DNA of 64,000 nucleotides. Source: Gnetum montanum (lineage: Eukaryota > Streptophyta > Gnetopsida > Gnetales > Gnetaceae). Made by a program: the position numbers and the translations under genes. Within the stretch, counting starts at the first letter, position 1; every line of letters starts with the position of its first letter. Shown in pieces: positions 1-9,648 of this stretch. The notes below the pieces were generated by a model. It worked only from the letters and a program-made list of their open reading frames with translations. It was not told the origin of the DNA and ran no database searches. The stretch lies in the NCBI GenBank assembly GCA_015680685.1, contig MNCI01021413.1, positions 280,821 to 344,820 of the forward strand, read 5' to 3'.

Positions 1-497
1 ATTCCTTGATTAGCCGTACACATCCATAGATGCTCGTAATCAAGTCATACTTGTCCCACGTTCTAGGAGGTAAGGGTGAGAGAATCTACTCACGATGAGT
101 AGCCGATTCCTTGGCTAGCCGTACACGTTCGTCAATGCTTGTAACCAAGTCGTACTCATGCCGCGTTACTAGGAAAGTAGTAAATAACATTAATTAAACC
201 TATCCATACACTGCAAGGTTTATCCACAAAGCTCGTCTTTATTGCCGTACACAACTTGCGTTCAGGTACAAAGCTGCTCGAATAAAGAACCGTTCACTTG
301 GGGGACTCCTACTATAGGCACATGGAAAATATTCTATCTCTGGGGTGATCAATCCGCCAGAGCTTCACTACTTTATGCCTATCCTTGCAAATGAGGGAAG
401 TGCTGCCTCTTATTTATAGATTTGGCGATGGACCACAATATCACGTACGCGATATCGCGTATGCGATATCTCGGCCTGTGCAATTCGCATCTCATCA
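1..497 (-). mobile_element. Minus-strand Ty3/Gypsy LTR, cut by the window edge
   Basis: Read on the minus strand this starts with TGATGAGATGCG at 497, passes a GATATC palindrome array (about 437-475) and an inverted TATA-type box near 415, and continues through the R-type segment into U5 at position 1. It joins directly to the middle of a plus-strand LTR at 498, so it is best read as an insertion into the 5' LTR of E1. Whether it is a solo LTR or the 5' LTR of a longer element cannot be told from this window. Confidence 0.8.
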
Positions 498-968
498 CTT
501 CCTTTACTATCCCTATTGTTAAACGCAGAATGAGTACGACTTAATCATGAGCATTTAAGTGTGACTACTTGGTAACCTAGTAGTGTATCTAGGAGCGCTC
601 AAGTAATATATGCTTGGTAATCCCAGAAGTAGTACACGAGGTCTAAGATGTGTATGGATGATTAAGGACAGATGCTCATCGCACTTAGGCTAGCTTATAT
701 TCTCTTCTCCCACTCCCTCTTAGCTTAAAACAAAGTTATTTTCCATTACCTCTAGGAGTAGCACTAGTTTAGGCCCACATCATACACCTCACTTTGGACT
801 AAACCATACGTGACAAAGCAAATACTAGTCCAGGTGGGAAGACAACGAACTACGATCAACATGTAACTATCTAGATACCATAACTAGTCCATTTGCAAAG
901 TTTGACTGGATAGTTCGTACACACTCGTATTCGTATGGTTGAGTGTAGGGGTACCTCGCCACTCATCA
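498..968 (+). repeat. 3' half of the E1 5' LTR
   Basis: This segment aligns by eye with 14981-15449, the distal half of the E1 3' LTR, and ends in the family terminus CACTCATCA followed by the primer binding site. The first 400 or so bases of the LTR are missing because the minus-strand LTR at 1-497 interrupts it. The rest presumably lies left of the window. Confidence 0.82.
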
Positions 969-969
969 T

Positions 970-987
970 TGGCACCGTTGCTGGGGA
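970..987 (+). other. Primer binding site of E1 (tRNA-Asp type)
   Basis: TGGCACCGTTGCTGGGGA starts two bases after the LTR end CATCA. It matches the complement of the 3' end of plant tRNA-Asp with two changes, the same primer choice known for the Athila group of plant Gypsy elements. Confidence 0.85.
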
Positions 988-1101
988 TGGTGCTAGTTAT
1001 CTAGATTATTTGTATCATACAAGATTGCTGTAACAAAGTATTCACAATATATCTTTTAGAAAAGAGATTAATTTCAAGTAATTCACACACAATTCATAAT
1101 A

Positions 1102-1899
1102 ATGCCTCCATCAAAAGACCATGCTAATGCCACAATTCATGAGGCAATTCATTGGAGAACCAACGAACTATATGATGATGAAGACGAAGTTTGGAGTACT
1201 CAACCTTATGTAGGGATCCCCTATGTTCATGAATACGCTAATGGTACTCAAGAACTCTCGTCATCTAACTTTGACACCTCTAGTGAGGATGGGACATCCT
1301 GTAGAATGAGGGGGCTTATAAGGCCTAGGACCTTCTCAATAGTTAACAAGAATTTATCCAGGGATGATTGGAAGACTTACAAAAGTCATGAAGAGTTTTT
1401 CAGTTCTTTCTCTTCCTCTACCCCTTCAACATTAGGTCATGACATGGATGACCATCTTTCAAGGGATCGGCATAGAACTAAAAATCAAGCTCATAGGAAA
1501 AATTGAGAACATTAACATGAACAAGGACAACATCATTTCAACTCAAAAATTCATAGCCTATCTCATGATGATGAACCCTTGCTGGCCACTAAGAGCCTAA
1601 TGCATATACAAGAGGTTGTTCAAATATCCTGCAGGCATCGCAAAGAAAGTTGTCTACCCAGGCTTGATTTAAAAAACTTTTTCAAGTTTTCAGGAGGCTA
1701 TGATTTAGATTCGCAATAGCATTTACAAGCCTTCTATGACACATGTGCATGGAACAATATTGATAATGGGTGGCAAAAACTTAAGATATTTCCTATGACA
1801 CTCATTGGCCAAGCAAAAGTATGATATAGACCCTTAAAACCAAAATCAATTTGTAGATGGCCAACAATGGTAGAGTTCTTTACTGAATGATATTAAATT
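1102..1899 (+). pseudogene. E1 gag, 5' part (interrupted by E2)
   Basis: An open stretch of 134 codons starts MPPSKDHANATIHEAIHWRT and is rich in Asp/Glu. After a stop at 1504 the reading continues in degenerate form into the retrotransposon Gag core domain (about 1690-1899), recognisable from GGYDLDS, HLQAFYD, NGWQKLK and EFF. Stops replace Gln and Trp codons (for example AKVW reads AKV-stop near 1824). The reading stops at 1899 where the E2 LTR begins, and the next Gag residues are found at 8114. The pseudogene is split by insertion as well as broken by point mutations. Confidence 0.85.
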
Positions 1900-2763
1900 T
1901 GATGGGACACGATATCACATGGGCTATGATATCACATACACGATATCGCGTCCACTGCGATATCGCATCCCCCATGATATCGCGTCTTCTCCTACGATAT
2001 CGCGTATGCAATATCGCAGTCCGTCGCCATGCCTATAAATAAGAGGTGGCTCTCCCTTGTTTCACATGAATAGGTTAGATTGTAGCAAAACTCTGGCAAT
2101 TTGATCCCCCTAGAGATAGATTATTTTCTCGTGTCTGCCTGCAGTGTGGTGAATTTAATTGTACAAAATTCTTTATTCGAGTGTGATGTACTTGGACACA
2201 CACATGATCGGCAATGAAGATCAAGATTACTTCATCATTGCAGCATTCACTTTGTTTATTTATTTATTTAATTGTTATTTACTACTTTCCTAATTAGTCT
2301 CTCTCACCCTTAAACTCATGTTAAAATGAAGAATGAGTACGACTTGATTACGAGCATTTAAGTGTGACTACTTGGTAACCCAATGGCGTACCTAGGATCT
2401 GTGCTTGGTAATCCCAGTGGTAGTCATGCACAAGGTCCAAGATGTGTACGGATGATCAAGGAACAGATGCTCATCGCACTTAGGCTAGATTAGATTCTCT
2501 TACCCTTTTCTTCCTAGCTTAGATAATATTACTTTCCATTGCCTTCAGGAGTAGCATTAGATTAGGAACACATCATACACCTCACTCTGGACTAAACCAT
2601 ATGTGACAAATATAATACTAGTCCAGGTGGGAAGATAGTAAACTGCAACCTAAGGATAACTATCTAGGTGCCACAACTAGTCCTTCTGCGGAGTTTGACC
2701 GGATCGCACATGAGAACGCTCGTATAAATATGGTTGAGTGTAGGGGTACCTCGCCACTCATCA
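1900..2763 (+). repeat. 5' LTR of E2 (864 bp)
   Basis: It starts TGATGGGACACG and ends CCACTCATCA. It contains the U3 palindrome array, the TATA box CCTATAAATA at 2032-2041, and the distal half ending in the family string GGTACCTCGCCACTCATCA. By eye it is roughly 90 percent identical to the 3' LTR where both are present, with mostly C-to-T or G-to-A differences. Confidence 0.92.
1905..2041 (+). promoter_or_regulatory. U3 palindrome array and TATA box of E2
   Basis: Seven copies or close variants of a GATATC-centred palindrome (fullest form GCGATATCGC) lie between 1910 and 2015 at irregular spacings of about 12-20 bp. They are followed by CCTATAAATA. The same array is present in the 3' LTR (7443-7545). 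The position, immediately upstream of the TATA box, is that of an enhancer or factor-binding array; no binding protein is known from the sequence. Confidence 0.7.
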
Positions 2764-2764
2764 T

Positions 2765-2782
2765 AGGCACCGTTGCTGGGGA
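2765..2782 (+). other. Primer binding site of E2 (tRNA-Asp type)
   Basis: AGGCACCGTTGCTGGGGA follows the LTR end by one base. It matches the E1 site except for the first base. Confidence 0.82.
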
Positions 2783-2906
2783 TGGTGCTAGTTATCTAGA
2801 TTAGTTATATCATATAAGGTCACTGTATAGGACTTAATGATATATCTCTTAGGAAGAAGAAATAATTATAAAACTTCACATCCAAATTCACACACAACTT
2901 TAAACA

Positions 2907-4892
2907 ATGCCTTTCCCACAAGATGATAATAATGCCACACTTAGTTAGGAAGTTCATTGGAGAACCAACAAACTATATGATGAAGAAGATTGGAGTATAC
3001 AACCTGAAGTGGGAGTTTCTTATAAACATGAACAAAACCAATGTCATCCCAACGCACGAAGACATAACTTACTAGATGAGAATGAACCCCCACTGCCCAC
3101 TACAAGCCTAACGCAAATATAAGAGGCTGTTCTAATCTCACGTAGGCATCGTAAAGAGAGCCGAATACCCAGGCTCGATTTAAAAAACTTCCCTACTTTT
3201 TCAGGAGGCTATGACTTAGATCCGTATCAACATTTACAAGCCTTTTACGATGCCTGCACATGGAATAACATTGATAACGGGTGGCAAAAACTAAAGCTCT
3301 TTCCTATGACACTCGTTGGCCAAGCAAAAGTATGGTATAGATCATTAAAACCAAATTCAATACGATGTTGGTCAACAATGGTAGAATTTTTTAATGAAAA
3401 ATATCAAACCTACGCAAGAGTGTTAGCCTTGAGGAAACAAATCCAAGGATGGAAAGAAGCACAACATGAACCCTTGTACATGGGCTTAGAAAAATATTAT
3501 GCATTGTTAAACAACTGTCCAGGCCATGGGTTTTCCGAGGAAAGGCTAATGTATCATATCATTGATGGGCTACATAATGAAACAAGAGAGACCCTAGGAA
3601 TGTATGCCCAAGGTCAACTATACGAACTATGGACCCATCAAATCCAAGAGCTTATCAAGCAGGTAGCAAAAAAAGAAGGAGATATGACTAGATGGGAGAG
3701 TGTTGAAAAACATCAACGGGATCAAAATTTCAACATAACAAAGGTCCATGATCATAAAAAGGAGAAATCAACCAATCTCAAGGTGGAAACATCATCTTTG
3801 CCAATACAACAATAATTAGAGGAAGTCGAGGCAAAGATCAATAAGATGTTGGAATGGATGTATCAAAGGTGTGGAGAATTCATTGATATTATTGGAGATA
3901 GAGTTTTGACAACCCAAGAAGTAGGATAAAATAATAGAAAATCAAAAAGAAGGGATAAGAAAAATAAGAGCTCAACTTCCAATCATATGTATGAATGCAA
4001 CATATGCCTGTACGATCACCCCAAGGGCCAATACCCCATATTGTTACATCTACATGAGCATTGGGAAAATACATTACATCCAGAGTTTGTACAGAGATAC
4101 TATGTTAGATCACAGTGGTAACAATCCTAGCCATGGGGGAATCCACCCTTAGACTGGAGACACCCTTCATATCATCTGAATCCAAACGCTTATTTGGTTC
4201 AACATCTTGTTTCTCCAACTGGGCCAACGTGCTTTATCTCACCACAATACCATTCTCCTCAATACTATCAACCCATGCCTCCAACATAGCCACCACCTTG
4301 TGCATCTTATACTCCTCCTAACTTTCAACATTCTCATCCTTTTTTCCCTCCTTCTACATTGCCACCAACTATTCCTAAGGTGTCTGCACCACAACAACAA
4401 CCCATGAATAGTACTTGTGCTACTACTTCCAACAGCAGTGAAAAGCCTCCTCAACATCAAAAGCGTCCTTTCTTTAAACACGGCTGTAAGAAGAGACAAC
4501 ACAATTCCGAGGCCATTGCATCTTCCAACCCAGCACAAGTTCCACACTGTGGTGCACCTTTACCTTCGAACTCAATGCCTCATGTAACTTCATCAAGGCC
4601 ATCAACTAACACTCCAACAACCACATGGCCCAATGAACACAATCATGGGAGGCATCATACCAATCCTTGCATACCATCTAATGGTCCTAAATATCATAGT
4701 GGGTCAACTTGTTATCCGGGCACTATATCGTATAAAGTGCCCCACTATGCTCATTATAATCAAGTGTGTGAACCTCGATGGGGTAAGTATGGACTAGTTC
4801 CAATACTTCCAACATGCAAGGATCCTCAACCTTCATTTATTAATCCTTGCCATGCTCAACCGTTTAGTTATGGGGGATATCCCCCATTCTAA
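2907..4892 (+). pseudogene. E2 gag, degenerate
   Basis: The start ATG at 2907 follows the leader and matches the E1 gag start. The retrotransposon Gag core (3180-3815) is well preserved in one 169-codon open stretch: GGYDLDPYQHLQAF, then VWYRSLKPNSI, MVEFFNEKYQTYARV and NNCPGHGFSEERLMYHIIDG. A zinc-knuckle-like motif CNICLYDHPKGQY lies near 3992-4030; its last Cys is Tyr. The C-terminal part (4359-4892) is open for 177 codons, rich in Pro, His, Asn and Thr, and ends YGGYPPF-stop, as in E1. A protease does not follow. Frameshifts and stops between the open pieces make it non-functional as it stands. Confidence 0.88.
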
Positions 4893-6693
4893 TAACAAGC
4901 AGGATTAATAAATACTCTTTATTTTTCTTTTGATTTTACAACTTTTTGTTTTCCAGTTTTTCATTTTTCAAATTTTTGTGTTTTTGTCTTTTTACGTTTT
5001 TGTAAGTAATCTCATATACGAATAAAACACTCATGTGGATCGTTGGTTGAGGTGTGTTCTATTTTATTAAGTCTTGAACGATCAATTATTTCAATAGTGA
5101 GCCCATTACACCCACTCATCCACTCTACAAATAAGAGGTTCTGTTCGAAGGCACAGTGATATTCTTAACATTCTTAAAACTTAAAATTAATTTTGTGTTC
5201 ATTGTACCCAGAATGAAGAAGGATGGACCAAGAGGGAATGATTAGGGTGTGACATCAAGGGGACTTGCGGATTCTCTTTGGTGACATTTGTGGGAGTTAT
5301 CATGCAATGTGGTTGTACTCAGATCCTTGTAGATTTAATGAAAAATGGGAGTAAGAGTAATCAAAAGGACACTCGAAAATCAAACGTTGTTCTAGGGGGT
5401 CCCACTGGAAAGACATGCACCCATGCCTGAAGGTTGGAAATTTCTCTGGGTTCAGTAAAGTGGAAAAAAAAGAAGAAGAAGAAAAGAAAAGAAGAAGAAA
5501 AACAAAGTGCCATAAAACAAAAGTCACTCCTCCCTTGAATAAAACGTCAAGTGATCGTACTCCTTGTTGTTATGGTACTCTCATAGTTGCTCACCATGAG
5601 ATGAAACAATGATATGTCACTGAATAGAAGGATGGACTTGGTCCTAATTTTGGAACAATGGGTTAATGACACATTAATCATGCTTTACACACAGGATTCA
5701 CTGTGTCCTAGGTTAGTTACCTCATGTCCCAATCTCTAAGATCCCTTCTATACTTCGTCTCATCTCACTGTTCTTATAATTGTAGTTCATGTCCCGTATA
5801 GCATAGAATTCTCACCTCATTCCGGTGATATTTACATGTGTGTGTTTTGTGAAATTAGTGCAGATTACATCTAACCCTTCTAGTACCCACAGACACTTTA
5901 AGTGTGGTTACACAAGGGCATTATAGGTTGGAACCTGCTTTGGGGAGGATCCACTTGTGTAATCTTTTGTAATCTTTGCTTATGACACAACTCACACATA
6001 CCATTTCTTACCCTTAGCATATTTCCAACAATTTTCTTTCCCTTATTACCATCACATAGCCTTTTTCTCTACCATCCGAGGTCCTTATTGATAAATTCCA
6101 CACCATCATAATGTCCTTAGTTTACATCATTTAATTTCAAAGAAATATTAAAAATTTGGTACATTCTCTAAGTGCCCTAAATTTAATGAAAATATATATA
6201 TGTGACGCCCCTGTGCTAATCAACATCATTTGCAATTGTTCATGTAGGGGAAGTTTTTCAATTCCTCTCTATGACTCACGATTACGTGTCCCTTGCTTTC
6301 ATATCCATAACTCACTCGTTGATACTCCGATTTTCATTCTGTTTGAACCTACTTGAACCTGGAGTGTTCAGATTAGTCATGGGGGAGGGGCACATGTAGA
6401 ATAGTGAATAAATTTTTTGAAATTCATCATTGCCTGAAGGACATATTTAAGGGTAATTAGTTCTAAAATTAAGAATAAAATGTGTCAAAAACAATTTCAT
6501 CCCCTTAGCTATACCAAAAAATTAAATTTGGAAACCACCTAAGCAAAGAGGAATCAACACTATAATCTTTTGGGGACATGTTCTTCCAATACTTAACATC
6601 ACACAAAAATAAAGTAAATCTATTAAGGCAAGAAGTAAGGTATAACCTAACTTTGGTAACAACCTTACTAACAGTTGGTCCCGTGTGATTGTA
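4893..6693 (+). other. E2 spacer between gag and ORF3 (non-coding)
   Basis: No convincing coding sequence. It begins with a T-rich tract (4917-5000). Blocks also found in the E1, E0, E3 and E6 spacers follow: a GAAAGACATG...CCATGCCTGA block near 5410-5432, CCTCATGTCCCAATCTCTA near 5720, and GGGGAGGATCCACTTG near 5943. A polypurine-like copy TTAGTCATGGGGGAGGGG lies near 6375. In complete elements this segment follows integrase. E2 lacks the internal palindrome array seen in E1, E0 and E3; at the matching place only an AT-rich TATATATA run (6192-6200) remains. Confidence 0.65.
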
Positions 6694-7277
6694 GATGGCC
6701 CCGAAACACAAACAACAGGAAGGTCCTGCTCAAGGTGCGATCAAACGACCTAGGAGAGGTGAAGGACAAGTTCCTACCGAAAAACATGTAGAGTAGGAGG
6801 AACAATCATTTAGTATCCACCAAGAAGACCCTGTTGTTGTACAATTAAGGCCTACCCTCTCTAAAAGTGGTGCCTGATACTTAGGGGAAACGTACCAATT
6901 TTGGCACAATAAAGAAGAAGGCACCACGGTAAACAATTGTGGTGTGACTGTTGATTGCTCTATTCAAGACATTTCAGAAGTATTAAATCTTTCGAATATA
7001 GGGCCAAAGGTTGCTCAGATATAGCTGGACACTGTCAGAACCGAGCAACTTAATAAACTGGTGACAGAGAATAAAAGGGTAGCGGAAGAAAAAGAGAAGG
7101 CTGACTAGGATGCCTCTATGGCACAAGCGCAAACATACATGTGTGCCAAGGCACTCAAGGCCTTGCAAGAGGAGAAAATCCAGGCCATACTTCAATGCCA
7201 TCAAATCCCAAGACCTGGAGCGCAAGAAAAAGGGAAAGACACCTAGGGAGGAGCCACCGCCACCAGGAACTACATGA
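6694..7277 (+). pseudogene. E2 ORF3 remnant, heavily deleted
   Basis: The ATG at 6694 is directly preceded by GTGTGATTGTAG, as in E1. The N-terminus (MAPKHKQQEG), the block SKSGA..LGETYQFWHNKEEGTT, the coiled-coil block RTEQLNKL...AQAQTYMCAKALKAL and the last residues before TGA at 7275 align with E1 ORF3. Two internal segments of roughly 1.2 kb and 0.8 kb present in E1 are missing. The product family is unknown. Confidence 0.75.
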
Positions 7278-7420
7278 GCTCCAAATTTTTATAGTTGTAG
7301 CATATTTTGTGTGTTGTGTTTTCTTCCCACACTGTAGCATCATCCCATTTCTTTTTTCCACCTAATAATCCCATACCTATCCACTATGTAATCACTGTAA
7401 CTCAAGGACAAGTTTTTATT

Positions 7421-7434
7421 CAATCATGGGGGTA
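7421..7434 (+). other. Polypurine tract of E2
   Basis: CAATCATGGGGGTA lies directly before the 3' LTR start TGATGGGAC. The same tract precedes every 3' LTR of the family in this window. Confidence 0.82.
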
Positions 7435-8113
7435 TGATGGGACGCGATATCGCGTACGCAATATCGTGGCCACGATATCGCATCCCCCACAATATTGCAT
7501 ACGCGATATCACGTCTTCCCCTATGATATCACGTACGTGATATCGCAGTCCATCGCCATGTCTATAAATAAGAGGCAGCTCTCCCTTGTTTCACATGAAT
7601 AGGTTAGATTGTAGCGAAACTCTAGCAGTTTGATCCCTCCAGAGATAGATTATTTTCTTGTGTTTTCCCGTAGTGTGGTGAATGTAATTGTATGGCATTC
7701 TTTATTCGCGTGTGACGTACTTGGACACACACATGACCAGCAATAAAAATTGAAATTACTTCATCATTGCAGCATTCACTTTTTTTATTTATTTATTTAA
7801 TTTTTATTTACTGCTTTCCTAATTAGTCTCTCTCACCCTTAAACTCATGTGAAAATGCGGAATGATTATGACTTGATTATGAGCATTTAAGTGTGACTAC
7901 TTGGTAACCTAGTGGCCTACCTAGGATCTGCGCTTGGTAATCCTAGTGGTAGTCATGCATGATGTCCAAGATGTGTATGGATGATCAAGGAATTGCAACC
8001 TAAGGATAACTGTCTAGGTGCCACAACTAGTTCTTCTGCAGAGTTCGACCAGATCATGCATGAGAACGCTCGTATTCATATGGTTGAGTGTAGGGGTACC
8101 TCGCCACTCATCA
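7435..8113 (+). repeat. 3' LTR of E2 (679 bp, internal deletion)
   Basis: It starts TGATGGGACGCG and ends CACTCATCA. TATA box TCTATAAATA at 7561-7570. It is shorter than the 5' LTR because about 180 bp, equivalent to 2464-2642 of the 5' copy, are missing at 7992; an AA microhomology flanks the join. Confidence 0.92.
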
Positions 8114-9648
8114 AAATCTATGCCAAAGTGTCAACCTTGAGGAGACAAATCCAAGAATGGAAACAAGGGCAATATGAAACCTTGGACATGGCCTTAGAAA
8201 GATACTATTTTTTGTTAAACAAATGCCCAAGTCATGGGTTCTCTGAGGAGAGGCTAATGTATCACATCATGGATGGACTTTGTAATGACACAAGGGAGAT
8301 TCTAGGGATGTGTGCCCCAGGTCAACTATATGAGCTACGGACCCACCAACTCCAAGAGATTATCCAACAGGTAGAAAAAGAAGAAGGAGAAATAGTTAAA
8401 TGGGAGAATGTTAAAAGTTCTCAACAGGACCAAAATCTCAACTTAGCAAGCAAGGGTCCATGATCATAAAGAGGAGAAACCAACTCACTTTAAGGAGGTG
8501 GAATCATCTTTGCCAATCCTACAATCACTAGATGAAATCAAGGCAAAGATTAATAAGATGATGAAATGGGTACATAAAAAATATGGAGAATATGCTAACA
8601 TTAGTAGAGGTAGAACTATGCCAAATCAAGAAACAAGATAGGACACCACACAACAATTAGAACAAAGGATTGAAGATAGTCAAAATAGGAACTCAACTGC
8701 CAATCATACGTATCAATGTAATGTTTGTTTGTATGATCACCCCAAAAGGCCAATGCCTAATCTTATCACATTTACATGAGCATTGGGGAGGAATGCTACA
8801 TCCAGATTTTGTACAGAAATATTGAGTTCAACTGCACTGGCAAAAACCCCCAGTCATGGGGGAAACCATCGCCAACCAGACCATACCCTTTGTATGTCCC
8901 AACACCAAACGCTTATTATGTGCAACACCCTATTTCTCCAACTAGATCAACATCCTCTACTTCAACTCATCGCTATCATTCTCCCAAGTACTATCCACCC
9001 ATGTCCTTTCCAACAAGATCACCACCTCATGTTCCTTATACTTCTCCTTACCCTCAATATTCTCATCCTTCACCTCCTTTTGCATCACCACCAATAGTAC
9101 TAAAAGGTTTTGCACCATAGCACCAACCTACGAACATTGCTTGTGCTGCTACTGTCAACAATAGTGGAGGTACTTAAAAGTGTTCTTTCTTTAGGCATGG
9201 ACGTAGAAAAAAACAACACAATTCTGAAACCACTGCACCCTCCAACTCAACACAAGCCAAATGCTGTGATGTATCATTATCCTCGAACTTAGTGCCTCTT
9301 GTTACTTTTTCTGGGCCACCAATCAACACTCCAAAAACTATGCAGCCTAATGAATATAACCATGTAGGGAGACATATTGATCCTTGCATACCATCTTATG
9401 GTCATGGGTGCGATAGTGGGTTAGCTCCTTATCACATGACCACATCTTATAATTTGCTCCACTATGCCTACTACAATCAAGTGTGTGAACCCTAATTTGG
9501 GTATATTCTTACCACCACCTCAAAAGACACCTGGTGGTTTGGATATGATCAATCCTTAACATTTCCCACATGCATGGATGCACATTTTCCATTTATTAAT
9601 TCTAGTGATGCTCAACTATTTAGTTATGGGGGGTATCCTCCATTCTAA
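8114..9648 (+). pseudogene. E1 gag, 3' part (continues from 1899)
   Basis: Directly after the E2 LTR the Gag core resumes with YAKVSTLRRQIQEWKQGQ, then NKCPSHGFSEERLMYHIMDG and EILGMCAPGQLYELRTHQLQ, open to 8460. Downstream the reading is degenerate: a zinc-knuckle-like CNVCLYDHPKRPMP near 8720, a Pro/Ser/Tyr-rich stretch (8830-9118), and a C-terminus ending YGGYPPF with a stop at 9646-9648, the same end as E2 gag. There is no protease after it. The shared end in two separate copies argues that this gag-only layout existed before both inserted. Confidence 0.87.

Larger units (their letters stand above)
1900..8113 (+). mobile_element. E2: complete pol-less Ty3/Gypsy element nested in E1 gag
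   Basis: E2 is bounded by TGATGGGAC at 1900 and CACTCATCA at 8113, with AAATT before and AAATC after (a 5-bp target duplication with one mismatch). Order: 5' LTR 1900-2763, primer binding site 2765-2782, gag 2907-4892, spacer 4893-6693, truncated ORF3 6694-7277, polypurine tract 7421-7434, 3' LTR 7435-8113. Removing it and one target copy restores continuous Gag alignment in E1, which confirms the boundaries. It has no pol, like its host E1. Confidence 0.93.

Noticed and set aside
970-987. Possible tRNA-Asp gene remnant at the TGGCACCGTTGCTGGGGA strings
   Set aside because: Only the 18 bases complementary to the tRNA 3' end are present, always just after an LTR, so these are primer binding sites.
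1905-2015. CRISPR-like spaced repeats in the GATATC arrays
   Set aside because: Spacing is irregular, units are short palindromes and degenerate, and they sit in LTR promoters of a plant element.
4239-4547. Minus-strand open stretch of 102 codons inside E2 gag
   Set aside because: It is the reverse of the Pro/His-rich gag C-terminal region, which aligns with E1 on the plus strand.
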